Source: Lichtheimia corymbifera B2541 (lineage: Eukaryota > Mucoromycota > Mucoromycetes > Mucorales > Lichtheimiaceae). From it: a stretch of DNA of 64,000 nucleotides. Made by a program: the position numbers and the translations under genes. Positions 21,744 through 33,211 of this stretch are shown here, in pieces; position 1 is the stretch's first letter; each line of letters opens with the position of its first letter. The stretch covers positions 248,001 to 312,000 of the forward strand of contig JNEU01001161.1 of the NCBI GenBank assembly GCA_000697475.1, in the 5' to 3' direction. The notes beneath the pieces are model-generated. The model was not told where the DNA came from. It ran no database searches and worked only from the letters and a program-made list of their open reading frames with translations.

Positions 21744-24602
21744 ATGTCGGCTGCCCTTGATCGGCTAGGGGAGGTCAACACCAACACGGTGCTCTCCATG
21801 GATACATACTGGAAAAATGCAATGAGCGTATGCGAAGCAGCAATGTCCATGTTGGCCCCATTTGAGAATCAGAATCATACGCTAGTGGATGCAGCCACGA
21901 CATCGTTGCGCCAACTTTTGACACATGGCAAAGAATATTCACGCATGAAGCAGTATTCAGCAGCAGCAGCAGCAGCAACACAACGTGACAAAGAATATCA
22001 GCCATCACCCTACAAACATCGACCGCGAAAGACGATACAGGACCTTGGATTCAACCCACGAGAGAATTGGATCATAAAGGACGACAGGACTGTGCTAGTA
22101 CGACTATCAGATGATACCTATGTCACATGTCAAGCGATTACAACAGTGGAAGAATTAGATACCATCTTGCCAGAACTAAGGAAAGCGAGCCATATTGCTA
22201 TTGATTGCGAGTTCCTTGGGTTAAAAGGATGTACGCCTGAGCTTAAGGTGCTGCAGTTGGCTGTATCGAGTACACTTGGATATGCATTGGCGATTGATCG
22301 GATTGGATTACAAGCAGTACGTGAACGACTGGAACCGATATTGAGTCAACCACATCATCAACAACAAGGAGAAGAGGAGAAGATGGATGGACCCTCAGCA
22401 ATAGCAAAGCAGGAACGACTTTATCTTGGATGGGCATTTCGAGGCGATGCACAGGCGATTGAAGCAGCATTCCCTGGTATTCAGCTACCTTACATCTTGG
22501 ATCTACAGGCCAAATTACGCTCTGTGGCAGTAGAACAACTCAAGCTCTACAATGCAATGAATCGCTATGCACCCAAGTGGTCAGGATTGGAAGAATTCAA
22601 CAAGGCCAAGCAACTTGGAGACACTTTTCGTTACACTGGCTATGATTGTGTATGGGTTCAGAATCCATTGCCACCAGAATGCTTTGTTTATGCCGTGTTT
22701 GATGTTGTCAGTTTGATAGCGTTGCATGAGGCTGTGGATCATCATCCCACTATACCCACCCATTTTTGGCCAGAAACAATCATCTCCACATTGGCACCAA
22801 AGGCACTCGAACGTTGGTTACGCGCACGTGCGGTAGCGGCACATTCACCATTGAATACACGAACTTCTTCTTCCAACTCACTCACGCTTGTTGAAACGAC
22901 TGTTGCCATGCGTAAAGACAAACAACCGATACAAAGTGAAGCAACAGCAGCAGCATCGAGTAGTAGTATTCAAACAGCAGCAGCTGGCGGCTTTAATGAC
23001 GACGATCCCCAGTTTTTACGTGATATGGAAGAGGCATTACGACTATCACGACAAGAAGCTGAAAGACAACAAGGAGGAGGAGACATGACAAGTGGATCGA
23101 GCAAACAAGGATCACCATCATCAGCAGCAGATGAAAAGGGGGATGCTACTTTATTGGAAGAAGATTTCGATGGAGGAGAAGAGGCCCATTTTGCCACTGA
23201 TGTTTATGATGACACGCACAACAAACGTGATGGTGCCAATCCCATCAAACTTGGCACTTGGGATACGATTGATGATTATGAACCGAATGAACAACGTGGT
23301 GGCAGCAAGAGCAGCAGCAGCAATCGGGGCAACCACGAGCAACGACAACGGCAACAACAACAACAACATCCTGGATATGATTATATGCAACAAATTTCGA
23401 GGGCTATGAATCAGCATGCTAGTGGTGAATATTCTTTTGAGCCTCCACCTGAACAAGCTTCTTGGAACAACCTTGCAGAGACATCCGTGAGCGAGTGGAA
23501 GCGTGGTGCGGATGTGGAGCTTGATTGGAATGAGATGGAACAACACAACACTGAGCAGGTCAACTCTTCACAGCCTGCCGAGACGGTAAAGTTCCATACA
23601 TCAGTGCATGGACAACAAGTCGCTTCTTGGGCATCACAGCAACAACAGAAAAAGACAGGAGAGGATAGCTGGGACACAGCCGATGCAAAGCCTACCATGA
23701 TGCAAATGCGAATGAATCCATTACCAAAGTTCAAGACCAAGCAAAAGAGCAAAGGACCTCGCGTGATCATACCTGATGATGACAATTTTAGCGATGATGA
23801 TGATGATGATGATGATGATGACGATGTATCCACGACCAGTGATGAAACGACGGATGATGAGGTTGCGGTACAAGTGGAAGAAACCTACAAGGATGACATC
23901 TTCCTCAGTGGTCAAGGAGCCATTCACATGCATTTGATTCGAAATGTGGCGCAATTAGCCACGCTACCCCAACTTGACAAGCAACAATCCTTGACAGCAG
24001 CCATTACAGCGCAAGCCCATCGCGTCGTAACGCGTGAAGGTGTTCCTGAATTACATCTCAAAGCGCTTCAGATTTATATCAGCACAGGCGATGCATACAC
24101 CGTTCTTACAGACCATGTGCATTCGTTGCTAGGTAACAATCGAGAAAAGATCCAGTCTTCTACCATTGGCTATATTCTCACAAGTCCACACGTGCGTCGT
24201 GTCATGTGGGGTTATCAATTTGTGGCGGATGAATTGCAACATCGTCTTGGATTCGAGCCTGGTGCCATGATTGATCTTGCTGTATGTTACAATGACAACG
24301 TCGACCAGGATGGAAAACCGGTTTCTGTATGGGACGCTGCCTTGGAGTTCGCCAATGCATCTTTTCAACAAGATTTGGACATGTTCCGCGACTGCAAGCA
24401 TGATATGGAAGGATTACAACAACGAAAGTTCTCAAGCTCTCTCTGGGATAAGGAACGCGTTCCCGAGGCCGCTTTAAGATACAGTGCTATGCAAGCTTGG
24501 TTACTCCATTACATTTATGAACGTACTCTTGAACGAGGTCATCCCCCTATCAAAGATTATCATGTTTGGCAAAGCAACACAAAGTACTCTCTCGAATTGT
24601 AA
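21744..24602 (+). CDS. DEDD-type 3'-5' exonuclease protein with ubiquitin-interacting motif and a second, apparently inactive exonuclease-like domain
   Basis: A single intronless frame of 952 residues, unusual beside intron-rich neighbours. The first domain (~150-330) is a DEDDy 3'-5' exonuclease: motif I IAIDCEFLGL (D154, E156), motif II FRGDAQAIEAAF (D235) and motif III YAVFD (Y316, D320). RNA or DNA ends are the likely substrate. Residues ~421-442 contain DMEEALRLSRQEAER, a close match to the ubiquitin-interacting motif. A Gln/Ser-rich linker and an Asp run (~680-700) follow. Residues ~710-950 again resemble the exonuclease fold (VRRVMWGYQFVADELQHRLG, ALRYSAMQAWLLHYIYE), but the D-x-E of motif I is absent and motif III has Gln where Asp is needed. 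I know of no named protein with this order of domains. Confidence 0.85.
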   Translation: MSAALDRLGEVNTNTVLSMDTYWKNAMSVCEAAMSMLAPFENQNHTLVDAATTSLRQLLTHGKEYSRMKQYSAAAAAATQRDKEYQPSPYKHRPRKTIQDLGFNPRENWIIKDDRTVLVRLSDDTYVTCQAITTVEELDTILPELRKASHIAIDCEFLGLKGCTPELKVLQLAVSSTLGYALAIDRIGLQAVRERLEPILSQPHHQQQGEEEKMDGPSAIAKQERLYLGWAFRGDAQAIEAAFPGIQLPYILDLQAKLRSVAVEQLKLYNAMNRYAPKWSGLEEFNKAKQLGDTFRYTGYDCVWVQNPLPPECFVYAVFDVVSLIALHEAVDHHPTIPTHFWPETIISTLAPKALERWLRARAVAAHSPLNTRTSSSNSLTLVETTVAMRKDKQPIQSEATAAASSSSIQTAAAGGFNDDDPQFLRDMEEALRLSRQEAERQQGGGDMTSGSSKQGSPSSAADEKGDATLLEEDFDGGEEAHFATDVYDDTHNKRDGANPIKLGTWDTIDDYEPNEQRGGSKSSSSNRGNHEQRQRQQQQQHPGYDYMQQISRAMNQHASGEYSFEPPPEQASWNNLAETSVSEWKRGADVELDWNEMEQHNTEQVNSSQPAETVKFHTSVHGQQVASWASQQQQKKTGEDSWDTADAKPTMMQMRMNPLPKFKTKQKSKGPRVIIPDDDNFSDDDDDDDDDDDVSTTSDETTDDEVAVQVEETYKDDIFLSGQGAIHMHLIRNVAQLATLPQLDKQQSLTAAITAQAHRVVTREGVPELHLKALQIYISTGDAYTVLTDHVHSLLGNNREKIQSSTIGYILTSPHVRRVMWGYQFVADELQHRLGFEPGAMIDLAVCYNDNVDQDGKPVSVWDAALEFANASFQQDLDMFRDCKHDMEGLQQRKFSSSLWDKERVPEAALRYSAMQAWLLHYIYERTLERGHPPIKDYHVWQSNTKYSLEL

Positions 24603-24710
24603 TACTTTCACTCACTCACACTCTCACAATAAATGGTTGTATATATACACACATACTGTATGATCAATATAAAAAAAAACAAATGCAAGGCCACAACTTT
24701 ATAATTTGAG

Positions 24711-26979
24711 CTATGATGAATTGCCTACATCCAGTTCTTCTGCTTGTTCTTCTTTGTTCATGCTTTTGTAAGAATATATCTTGACATATCCATCTAGAGA
24801 AAGAGTATATGTGAGTAACGAGCCAGTTCATTCACCGCGATCACATTGCTTACCATCACCACTAGAGAACACCAATGGTCTATAAGGATGGAAGAGGACA
24901 TCACGTACTTCCACGTCTAATAATAAAGCATGAGTATCCATGATGGCACTTTGATCATTTCTTCTTTTTTACCTTGATGTTCTTTCACTATGCCCGTCAA
25001 TTGCTCCGTCAACATGTTGAAAACAAAGAGCTGGCCATAAATAGTGGGGGCAACAATATATCGTCCATTGGATGCAATCTTGACGAGCCATGAATTGGCA
25101 TGATAGCTATTTTTCAAATGTGAGCAAAAGTGAGCAGAGAAAAAGTCGACTTTTTCGTAATACATACTCTTCGTGTTTGTATCGTTTCACTTCCTCCATC
25201 TTAAACTTGCCACCTTGTTCAGTAGGATAAACCAGCTTGTGCAGTGTACATGTGTTGGGTATGGATGCTATGTACATGGATTAGATACATTATGAATTCC
25301 TCTCCACCCCCAGCCCCACAATCTACTTACACACGCCATCTTCTACATCACACATTTCCGCGCCTCTGCTGATAAACCATGCATATTCTTCATTGGAAGC
25401 GGTGTTGTTGTTGTTGTTGTCCTCGTCCATTTTCTCCACATTGATCTCTTCTTCTTCTTCAGTCTTGACAGCTGCTGTTGCTTTTGCTTGTGCCTCCTTG
25501 TATGCTGGCTCATCCACCCACTTGATGAATTTTCCACAATCGCAATAGGATGAATATATACTCTCAAAGGTTTGAAGCAGCTATCAATCATGTATACATG
25601 TGAGTAACAAATAGACCGGGATGATCAAGGTTACCTTGTCCAGAAAAGCTTTTCCGTTACCTTTGCTTCCTCAAAGTCATACAATCGCAAATGTTCATCA
25701 CATGCGCCCAGAAAGTACTTGTTGCCTGTGTTGGGTACAAACGATACGGTAAACGCCATGCATGTCTCTCCATCATCCATCCTTGTTGATTCAACCAATG
25801 TCCTAAACATAACACCATGAATCATCCTTGCTCGCTCTCTCCCTCTTCAAGTTCCTCGAAACTACTTACGTCCAATCACTCTCCATCTTCCACTTGATAA
25901 TATAGCCGTCCTGACTGGTTGATATATAATAGTTCTCCCCCTTGAACTTGACATCCTTGATTGTCAGAATTTCTTCTTCGTGTCCTTCAAGTCGAGCCAC
26001 GACCTTGCTTGACTCCAAATTAAAGATCTGGAAATCAATCAGTATGATGACAGGATGTGTGTGTGTGTGTGTGCGTATACATTACTTTGATAGGACATGG
26101 AAGGATATGATTATCTTCATCTTCTGCTGACCATCGATGACGATCCTTGAGCTTGCCTCCAGTGACAATATGATCTTGCATATCCGAAGTGAACTGGCCA
26201 CAGTAAAATTCATCAATGTTCTTCTCATCAGGGTCGCGTAGCTTTTGGATCAACTTGAACTCGTTCTCAACGTCCCAAATCTTGACGGCACCAATGTTTG
26301 AAAATGTCGCCAGCATGGTACCATCCGCTGACAATGTCATGCCAATAATAGCAGCTATTTGTTTCGCCATAAGTAAAAAGACATCCAACTAGCATCGCAT
26401 ATCATTCATTTACCTTGATCACTGACATTGTAGGGTAAAGCTTCCAATGTTGCCTCATCATTGACTTTATCAATCATTTGATATCCGGCATCCGCGTGAA
26501 ACTTCCAATAGGGATCGGGATACTCTTGAGCCAACTTTTTGGTGTATTCCGGATCAAATGCGACGACCTTTGGCTATATACAAGAAAGCATGTCAATGCC
26601 ATGAACCAAAAGATACGTCCCTTTTTCTTACCTTTTGCTTTCCTTTAGCTTTTTTACTACGTGAGGATCGTTTGTTGCTGCCGCCGGTTTCTGATTCACT
26701 ATCATCGATATCCATATCCTCTGTGCTTTTGGCAGCGCCCTTACGACGTCGACTGGTGGTAGTAGTAATGGTTGCAGCGCCTTTTCCTTTACGTCTACTA
26801 GAGGTAGTCGTCGTTTTGCTTGCAGTCCAATGCGTTGATTTCAAAGAAAGCTCGGCTTCGTCCAAGAGATCGTCCGTGTCAATGTCATCCATGTCCTTGT
26901 GATCGTCGGCATGAGCATCCTTTATGGGCTCTTGATTTGCAATGGCGGTGTTATTCTCTTGATCTGAAGTTTCGGCCAT
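24711..26979 (-). CDS. WD40-repeat nuclear protein (unassigned family)
   Basis: Ten exons (26632-26979, 26414-26573, 26086-26354, 25870-26027, 25661-25802, 25331-25580, 25168-25267, 24973-25106, 24854-24916, 24711-24793) give 568 residues. The N-terminal ~115 residues are acidic then basic (DDIDTDDLLDEAELS, SRRKGKGAA, SKKAKGKQK), which suggests nuclear location. Beta-propeller repeats follow: GTMLATFSNIGAVKIWDVEN, GENYYISTSQDGYIIKWKME, NKYFLGACDEHLRLYDF, GRYIVAPTIYGQLFVFNM and RPLVFSSGDDGYVKIYS. A low-complexity insert (EEEEEINVEKMDEDNNNNN) interrupts one blade. I could not name an orthologue; a scaffold in a chromatin or ubiquitin-ligase complex is plausible but not shown. The gene is tail-to-tail with the exonuclease gene, 108 bases between stops. 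Confidence 0.82.
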
Positions 26980-29145
26980 GGTCGAAAAGCAAGCTTGCGG
27001 GTTTTGTGGATACGTGCAAACAGAGAGGGTTGGGTTCAACAGAGAAGAAGAAGAAAAAAACGATCGCTTCAAAGTGTCCAGCAGCAACAGCAACAGCAGC
27101 AGAAGGCAGCAGCAACAAGCTCAGAAATGTCAAGCGCGACATACGCGCCTGCCAACTGAATTTGAACGCCAATTCGCGTATACATGCACCACTGTACCTG
27201 AAATGAACCATTTGTCTAAAGGCCCCACTATCCTCCATGGTCATAGCTGTGATATCGAAAATATCTTATTACCCACCAACCTATGTAACAATCATTAAGA
27301 TTTCTATAAACAAAAATGGTGTCTTTATGTGAGAACAAAGAAGATAATGCGTGGTTAATGGTTCCCTTATCCAGTTAGCAGGACAATGAAGATGCTTGTT
27401 AATGATACATTGGCTACGTAGTTGTAAAGGAGGGAACCTTGACAGGAATGAGTAAAAAAAGATCCACGCAAAATGTTGCTTTGGATAACAAACCCAAAGG
27501 TGCCTGAGAGTCGGGAGGAAGGAGGGCGGTAGACAATGATTCCTTTGGTCATAGGGTGTTGGGTAATAGTCTTTGTTGATAGGCAAATATGATATCCTTC
27601 AGGAGTTAGCTTTAGTAGACTTTTGGGGTCGAAAATGCATGATGTAAGCGTTGACTTGATATCATGCTTGGCATTTGACCACGTCCATTTACCCGAGAAG
27701 CAAAGATGAAGAAAGGGACTCTTAATTGATATCTCACGTTATCATGCGACTACTATCCACCCTTTGTTACACATCCACATGCTCGCTGTAATCAGCATAC
27801 CATAACTGCTTTAATGCAAAGGATAAGGATGAAGATATTTCCTTCATGCAGCAAGCATATACATTGACAGCGATACTATGGTACCTGTCGCAGGTGTCAG
27901 ATCTTAGTCATCAGCTGTCGTTGGATAATGGTAAATGCCATCATCTAAACCCTTACAAGCCGACATCCCAGCGGCACCATTCATCCGAAAGCAGCAAAGC
28001 AACAAGAGCTTCTATGTGGGCGCCCTTGTTCAGGGTCCGTGAAAGATTCAGGCACTATTATGTAAAGAAACGGGGCATTTTAGTTCAACGGAAAAAAAAG
28101 TGATGTAAAGGCGGGGCAAAAAAAACATCCCGCCACTTGCGGGGCCCCTTTTTCAACTACCCAAAGCCTGAAACCTCCCGATTCCCAACGAAAAGATGAC
28201 CTTTGAACACGTCAGCAAAGACAACGGGAAAGGAGGGTCCCGCTCAGGGTCCAGAGAAAAATACTGTACCCTGCTAGGTGATGAGTTTATTTCAAAACCA
28301 AGACAAACGGGAATATCGGATGTTGTTTCTCCCAACCAAAACATCATCAGGGTTCCAATCACCATTGAGGATGATGAATAAGGATCCTTGTAAGCTTAGA
28401 CATACATATCCTTATTATCCAGATGCTCGGGTCGATGTACCTTTAACATTCCCACTTTTGGGACAAGTGAATCCCGGTGTTCTTCACAAAAAGCATGTGC
28501 AGTAAAAAAGAAAAATGCTACGTACAGGGCGGGGCTCCACGAAGAAAAAGAAGCGTATGTCTTTGTACACACTTTTACCACGTGGCAACCAAGACAAGGG
28601 ATTGTGTTCATCGATGTTCTTTTACTACCATCACAAGATCTGCTTTTTAGAAATCAAAAGGGTCGAGCCGCGGAAGGGATGAGGTGATTATTGCAACATT
28701 TTATCACATAAGTATGGATTTTCGACCACCGTATATTCCAACCGGAACTATCAGCACATAAAATTTTCGTAATGTAGCCAAAAAGTGGTACAGAGAAATA
28801 GCTCATATGCAAGTGTTTTCACATGTACATAGGTTTGCACGAGAAATCCAACCTGTCCCGGTAAAGCCAAATTGACTATCCTGTCACCCTACTATCGAGC
28901 CCTGACATAAGCAAACCCTGGGGTGTACGTGCCAAACCGAAACAGAAAAGAAAGCACGGTTCCTCATTCAATGATACAGGTTTCATTGTGCACACACTTT
29001 TCGGTTTAAATGGGTATTGTCTTCATTATATATGTACAACAGAATAAAAAGAAACGAAACGAAACGGGAAGTAAAGAACTAGAGGATGATGATGAAGAGG
29101 GAGAATTATATGCGTTTATCGATCGGTTGAATAGGCACACATTGC
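26980..29145. other. Gene-poor 2.2-kb region with GCGGGG motif cluster
   Basis: No supportable gene. It holds the promoter of the WD40 gene (left end) and the 3' UTR of the UNC93-like gene (right end). Between about 28070 and 28540 the motif CGGGGC occurs several times (28071, 28111, 28139, 28530). One copy forms a short inverted repeat (GGCGGG at 28110, CCCGCC at about 28129). These resemble fungal C2H2 factor sites (Mig1/CreA: S-Y-GGGG; Msn2: AGGGG). Small open frames at 28196-28381 and 28278-28505 have no recognisable content. A short or non-coding transcript could lie here. Confidence 0.45.
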
Positions 29146-30641
29146 TCAAGCACTTTCGTACTTTTCGTGATGATGAGACTTCTCGAATGATAGATCAGAA
29201 ATGCTACCATCCTTTTCTTCACCTTCGATAGGAAGGTTGGTTTGGGTAACCTTGTTGGCGACTGCAAAGATACCAGGGAATGAGACGAACACAACGATCC
29301 AGCAAGCCAAGCAGGCCCATCGAAGTCGAACACCAGCAGCATCGATACCAAAGGCCACAGCTGCACCAGCAGATTGCATAGCCTTGTAGAAACCAGCATA
29401 ACGAGAAAGGAGACGAGGATCGTTGGACATGGCACCCATCAACCAATACATGTAGGATTGATAAAGGGCATCGCTAAAGCCATAAGCGATATAAAGAATA
29501 AAGGGACGTCCAAAGCGCCAGTCGTTCCAGTGGATAGGATCATCGTAATCGTTTTCAAAGGACAATTGGAAAACCATGCCACCAGCCCAAATAGCCATCA
29601 TGACGACAAAGAGAATACCGCCACCAAGAAGAGCACGTGCACGACGGCTAAGACCTTGATAATCGAGGATGAAACCAAAGATCAAGGAGCCAAAGATTTG
29701 CATGCCCCAGTACATGGTACCATTAAGAGCACGGGTAGTAGCATCGAAATAAACAGCGTTCACGTGAAATTGGTAAGAATAAAAGTAGTTGGAAGCAAAG
29801 AAAGCGGGAATCTATAATCAACACATGATGTAAGTATGCAGCAATGATAAAAAAGAGAGAGATAGCAAACATACCAAAGCGACAATGCGCCATTCAGTCC
29901 AAACGTTAAGGACACCTTTCAATTCGTCCATCCAGTGTGCTGATTTGGTGATGGTAACAGGAGTGCCATCACTGCGTTTCACCAAGGAAGGTGGAGCAAG
30001 GATCAAAGAAAGGAAGATACCGATAATCATGATGATAACAAAAGCAGTGTAGGTACCAGTGGACACACCACCCGTACCGCCGCTTTCCAAGTTGATACCA
30101 AGGGTGATGACGGAACCGAGGATACCACCAATGTTGAAAAGGGCCCAAAAGATAGCGACGTATTTGCCCTTGTTCTTTTCTTCAGGGTAAGCCATCATGA
30201 TGGCACCTTGAGCGGACCAAAAGATACCGGCACAGCAACCAAGAATGGCACCTGCAGCAATAACATAGCCCGAGATTTGCTTTGCATCATAAACCCACAA
30301 GGAAGACGAATAAATGACATAGCCGACCGAACCAAACTAGACATAAATCAATTTGAGTACAAAGCTGTCAAAAATATTTCATTGTGACCACTACTTACGG
30401 TCAATGCAAACTTGACGCCCAATGTGTTAGTGACTGAACCAGCAAAGAAACCAACAACGGCAAAGCAAGCGTAAAGAGCACTGTTGGCAGAGTTGACCAA
30501 AGCGATATCGGAGGCCATCATGCCACCTGCACCAAGACCGTTCAAAGCGTTAAACATGCCTGGGCAGCAAAGACATACTAGACCCAGCAGGATCACTTGT
30601 ACTAGCGGTGAAGCCAGTCTATTAAGGAGGGATTTGATCAT
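29146..30641 (-). CDS. UNC93-like major facilitator superfamily protein
   Basis: Three exons (30399-30641, 29875-30336, 29146-29811) give 456 residues with about eleven or twelve hydrophobic segments. The UNC93/Ion-channel-regulator type of MFS is recognised by the opening LGLVCLCCPGMFNALNGLGA, NSALYACFAVVGFFAGSVTN, IFWSAQGAIMMAYPEEKNKG and IFWALFNIGGILG, and the later GRPFILYIAYGFSDALYQSY with LMGAMSNDP and RYAGFYKAMQSAGAAVAFGID. Fungal members are membrane proteins of unknown substrate. The C terminus is hydrophilic (EKSHHHEKYESA). Start: the first ATG in frame, just upstream of the first helix. Splice sites are all canonical. Confidence 0.92.
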
Positions 30642-31683
30642 GTGAATAAAAGGTAAAAGGATCGGATGTGAAAGAAAAGGTAAAAGAACGAAAAAAAGGG
30701 TCGGGGGTATTTATATGTGTTCCAGCTGCAGCAGGCAGTAAAACCGGGAATGCTGGAACGAAAAAAAAAAGTAAGTCCTCCCGTTCTTATTTTCTACTGC
30801 GATCTTTCTTGCGTGCGTAAATGAATGGCTCATTGTTTTGTGAGCCGGCCGAATTGAGTGCGTGCATATAGATATAATTAGGACACAAGGCCGCATGATG
30901 TTTAATGAGCGAATGGCACTTGCATGGCATGGATGATGTGTGCATATAAAAAAGTTTTTGTTGATGGCGTGTGAGTGTGTGTGTCTGTGTCTGTGTGTGA
31001 GAGACCCGTGCTTTGTAATGAAAAGGGTCCATAGGAAGTCCCTTTTTCGACATTATGTCATGAAGTTATCTCAGGGTTTGTCGCGATGATACTAAATGCG
31101 ACCCCACTTGAGACTTTTTCTTTGATTTCCCACTTTCCCCGCACATTCGCACGCCTTGGTTCAATGGCCGTCAAACCGACCAATGAACTTGAAGGGCCCC
31201 AGGCCCAACTCAAGGTGCCAAGAGGAACCCCACTGGTGCTTCGAGTTGGAATCCCGAAGTTTCACATTGCTCTAGTGCAACATTACCAGGCCAATCCAAT
31301 CCGCATATTCTCTTACTATCCTGACCCCTTGGTGTTGTTGTTGCACCAAGTGTGAGATAACGCCCACGCTCGGAAAAATGGGAACCCCGCTCATTATTAG
31401 TTATCCCCCACCCAGCTCTTACTAAACCAACCCATCCAACCACAACAACAATATCCTGCTTTTATATATATATGTATATTCAATGTTATTACTTTGTTAA
31501 TTTTTATTGTTGTTATGTACAAAAAGAGTTGCATGGGGGATTCGTGGGGTGAAAAAGAAATAAGCTTGATCATTGAAAAAGGGGAAGGGAAGGGATGGGG
31601 GAATAGAATGAAAAGCTACATAGATATGGGGAAAGGACATATATGTGATGGGGGAATGCATGAAGTAAAGAAAGAGACATGGA
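30642..31683. other. Intergenic region between UNC93-like gene and bZIP gene
   Basis: About 1 kb with the promoter of the UNC93-like gene on the left and the 3' UTR of the bZIP gene on the right. It includes an A10 run near 30761, a TG-rich tract (about 30968-31000), a GC-richer segment (about 31100-31300) that keeps a frame open without recognisable protein, and a TATATATA element near 31463. No gene supported. Confidence 0.35.
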
Positions 31684-33211
31684 TTAGGGCTTCTTTGCAA
31701 GATCCATCTCACGAAAAACTGCTTCCAAGTCGCGTTCTTCTAACGCTAGACCTTGATGGGTTGACTTGATGTGTCGTGCAACTTGGTTACACAGCTCCTC
31801 CACAGTGAACAAAGAGAAATGGTCGTGCTGTGAAAGTCGCTGCCATACTTCAGCAGTGGTCAAAAGCCCAGTGGTAGTAGTGGTGTTCTGGTTTGGTGTT
31901 GGGATGCTTGTTGCCGTTGTTGTTGTAGTAGATGGTGTTGCTGTTGCACCTTGATGAGCATGCTGGATCACCAAGCCTCCACTTGTATCAAAGAGTGGTT
32001 CAGAGAGCAATTGTTCAATGACATTGTTGGATACTTGGTTATGTAAAATTTGGCAAAATTGTTCCTGAGATGATGAAGATGATGGTGAAGATGAATTTGT
32101 TGTTGCTGTTGAAGAAGCTGTTTCGCTTGCAGGCTTCTTGGGACGCAACGTGGCAGGTGTGCTGATAGAAAATGTGTATTGCTGTTGATGTTGTTGTTGA
32201 TGCATTGGTGGTGGTGGCGATGGCGTGGTAGGCATAGCAGGTGCCAAAAGGGGAGGATGATGAGGATGATGAGGATGCGTAGAAGCTTGAGGTGATGCTG
32301 CCGCGTTAACAGAAGTAGCACCATTGCTTGTAGGAGGCGTGTACATGATATAAGGACTTGGATGAATAGGGAATTGGATGTGGATTCCCTTCAATGCAAA
32401 GTTTTCAGCTTCCAAACGATAGACAACCGAGCGCAAATGTTGGTTTTCCTGAACAAGCTGTGAAGATGCATGAAAGTGATTGTCTTGAAGTTGCTTGATC
32501 TTTGCTTCCAATTCCTTGACGTATCGTTCTTTGCGTTCACGGAAAGCACGTTGTGCTGCACGATTTTGTGCCTTGCGCTTCACCTTAGGATCATGTTCAG
32601 CCTAATTATCCTTTAGCGTCAGTAACATGTTGCGCATCAAAAAGAGTTCTACGTACGTCTTGTGATAAATCGTCATCATCAGGCATTGGCTTGCGTCCAG
32701 GCTTTCGGCTTACACTCGACAAATCATCACTGGTGTCTATATAACATGATGATGAGTATAAAGGGCTATCTATGTGTATGTGTATAATAACTTACATTCA
32801 TCATGGGATGAGCTCGTCGAGGAAGAAGGCGAGTCGATATCTATCAGGTTGAGAAATTAGGTTAACTTCAATGGCAACTACCATCATTGTGGCACCCAAC
32901 AACGTACGTGCGAACTTTGAAGCATTAAAGTCATCAGCTTCATCCCGTTTTCTCTTCTCTGGAAAGTGATAATCATCTTCAGCACCGATATTGAGATAGA
33001 GAGAAGTGGGCGATCCAACGGCAGTTCTTGTCAAAGACGAAGGCAAGGAATCGGCAGGGCTCAGAATCACAGGTTGGGCAATAGCTGGATCATGAACCGA
33101 AGGCACAAAGCTTGGTGGTGGAGAACCTGCTCCTGTGCATACTGCACCATCAGTATGCGAAACGCCAGAATGAAGGCGAACCGCTTGGAACTTTTCGTAA
33201 TGCGTTGTCAT
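31684..33211 (-). CDS. AP-1 (Yap/Pap1)-like bZIP transcription factor
   Basis: Four exons (32908-33211, 32796-32840, 32657-32736, 31684-32601) give 448 residues. The bZIP lies at residues ~150-212: basic region KRKAQNRAAQRAFRERKERY, with the Q-x-x-A-Q-x-x-F-R signature of the fungal Yap/Pap1 group, followed by a leucine zipper (LEAKIKQLQ, LVQENQHLRSVVYRLEAEN). The middle is rich in His, Pro, Gln and Ser/Thr. The C terminus has AEVWQRLSQHDHFSLFTVEE. Yap1 factors sense oxidants through C-terminal Cys-rich domains; this C terminus has few Cys residues, so redox control of the Yap1 kind is not supported. The N terminus contains a possible NLS (PEKRKRDEADD). A Yap-type site lies upstream (see separate entry). 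Confidence 0.9.

Noticed and set aside
22970..23833. Several antisense frames of 70-140 codons opposite the exonuclease-like gene
   Set aside because: They mirror Gln/Ser/Asp codon runs of the real gene and have no family content.
28196..28505. Two overlapping frames (61 and 75 codons)
   Set aside because: No recognisable motif, splice context or composition bias; listed only as part of the gene-poor region.
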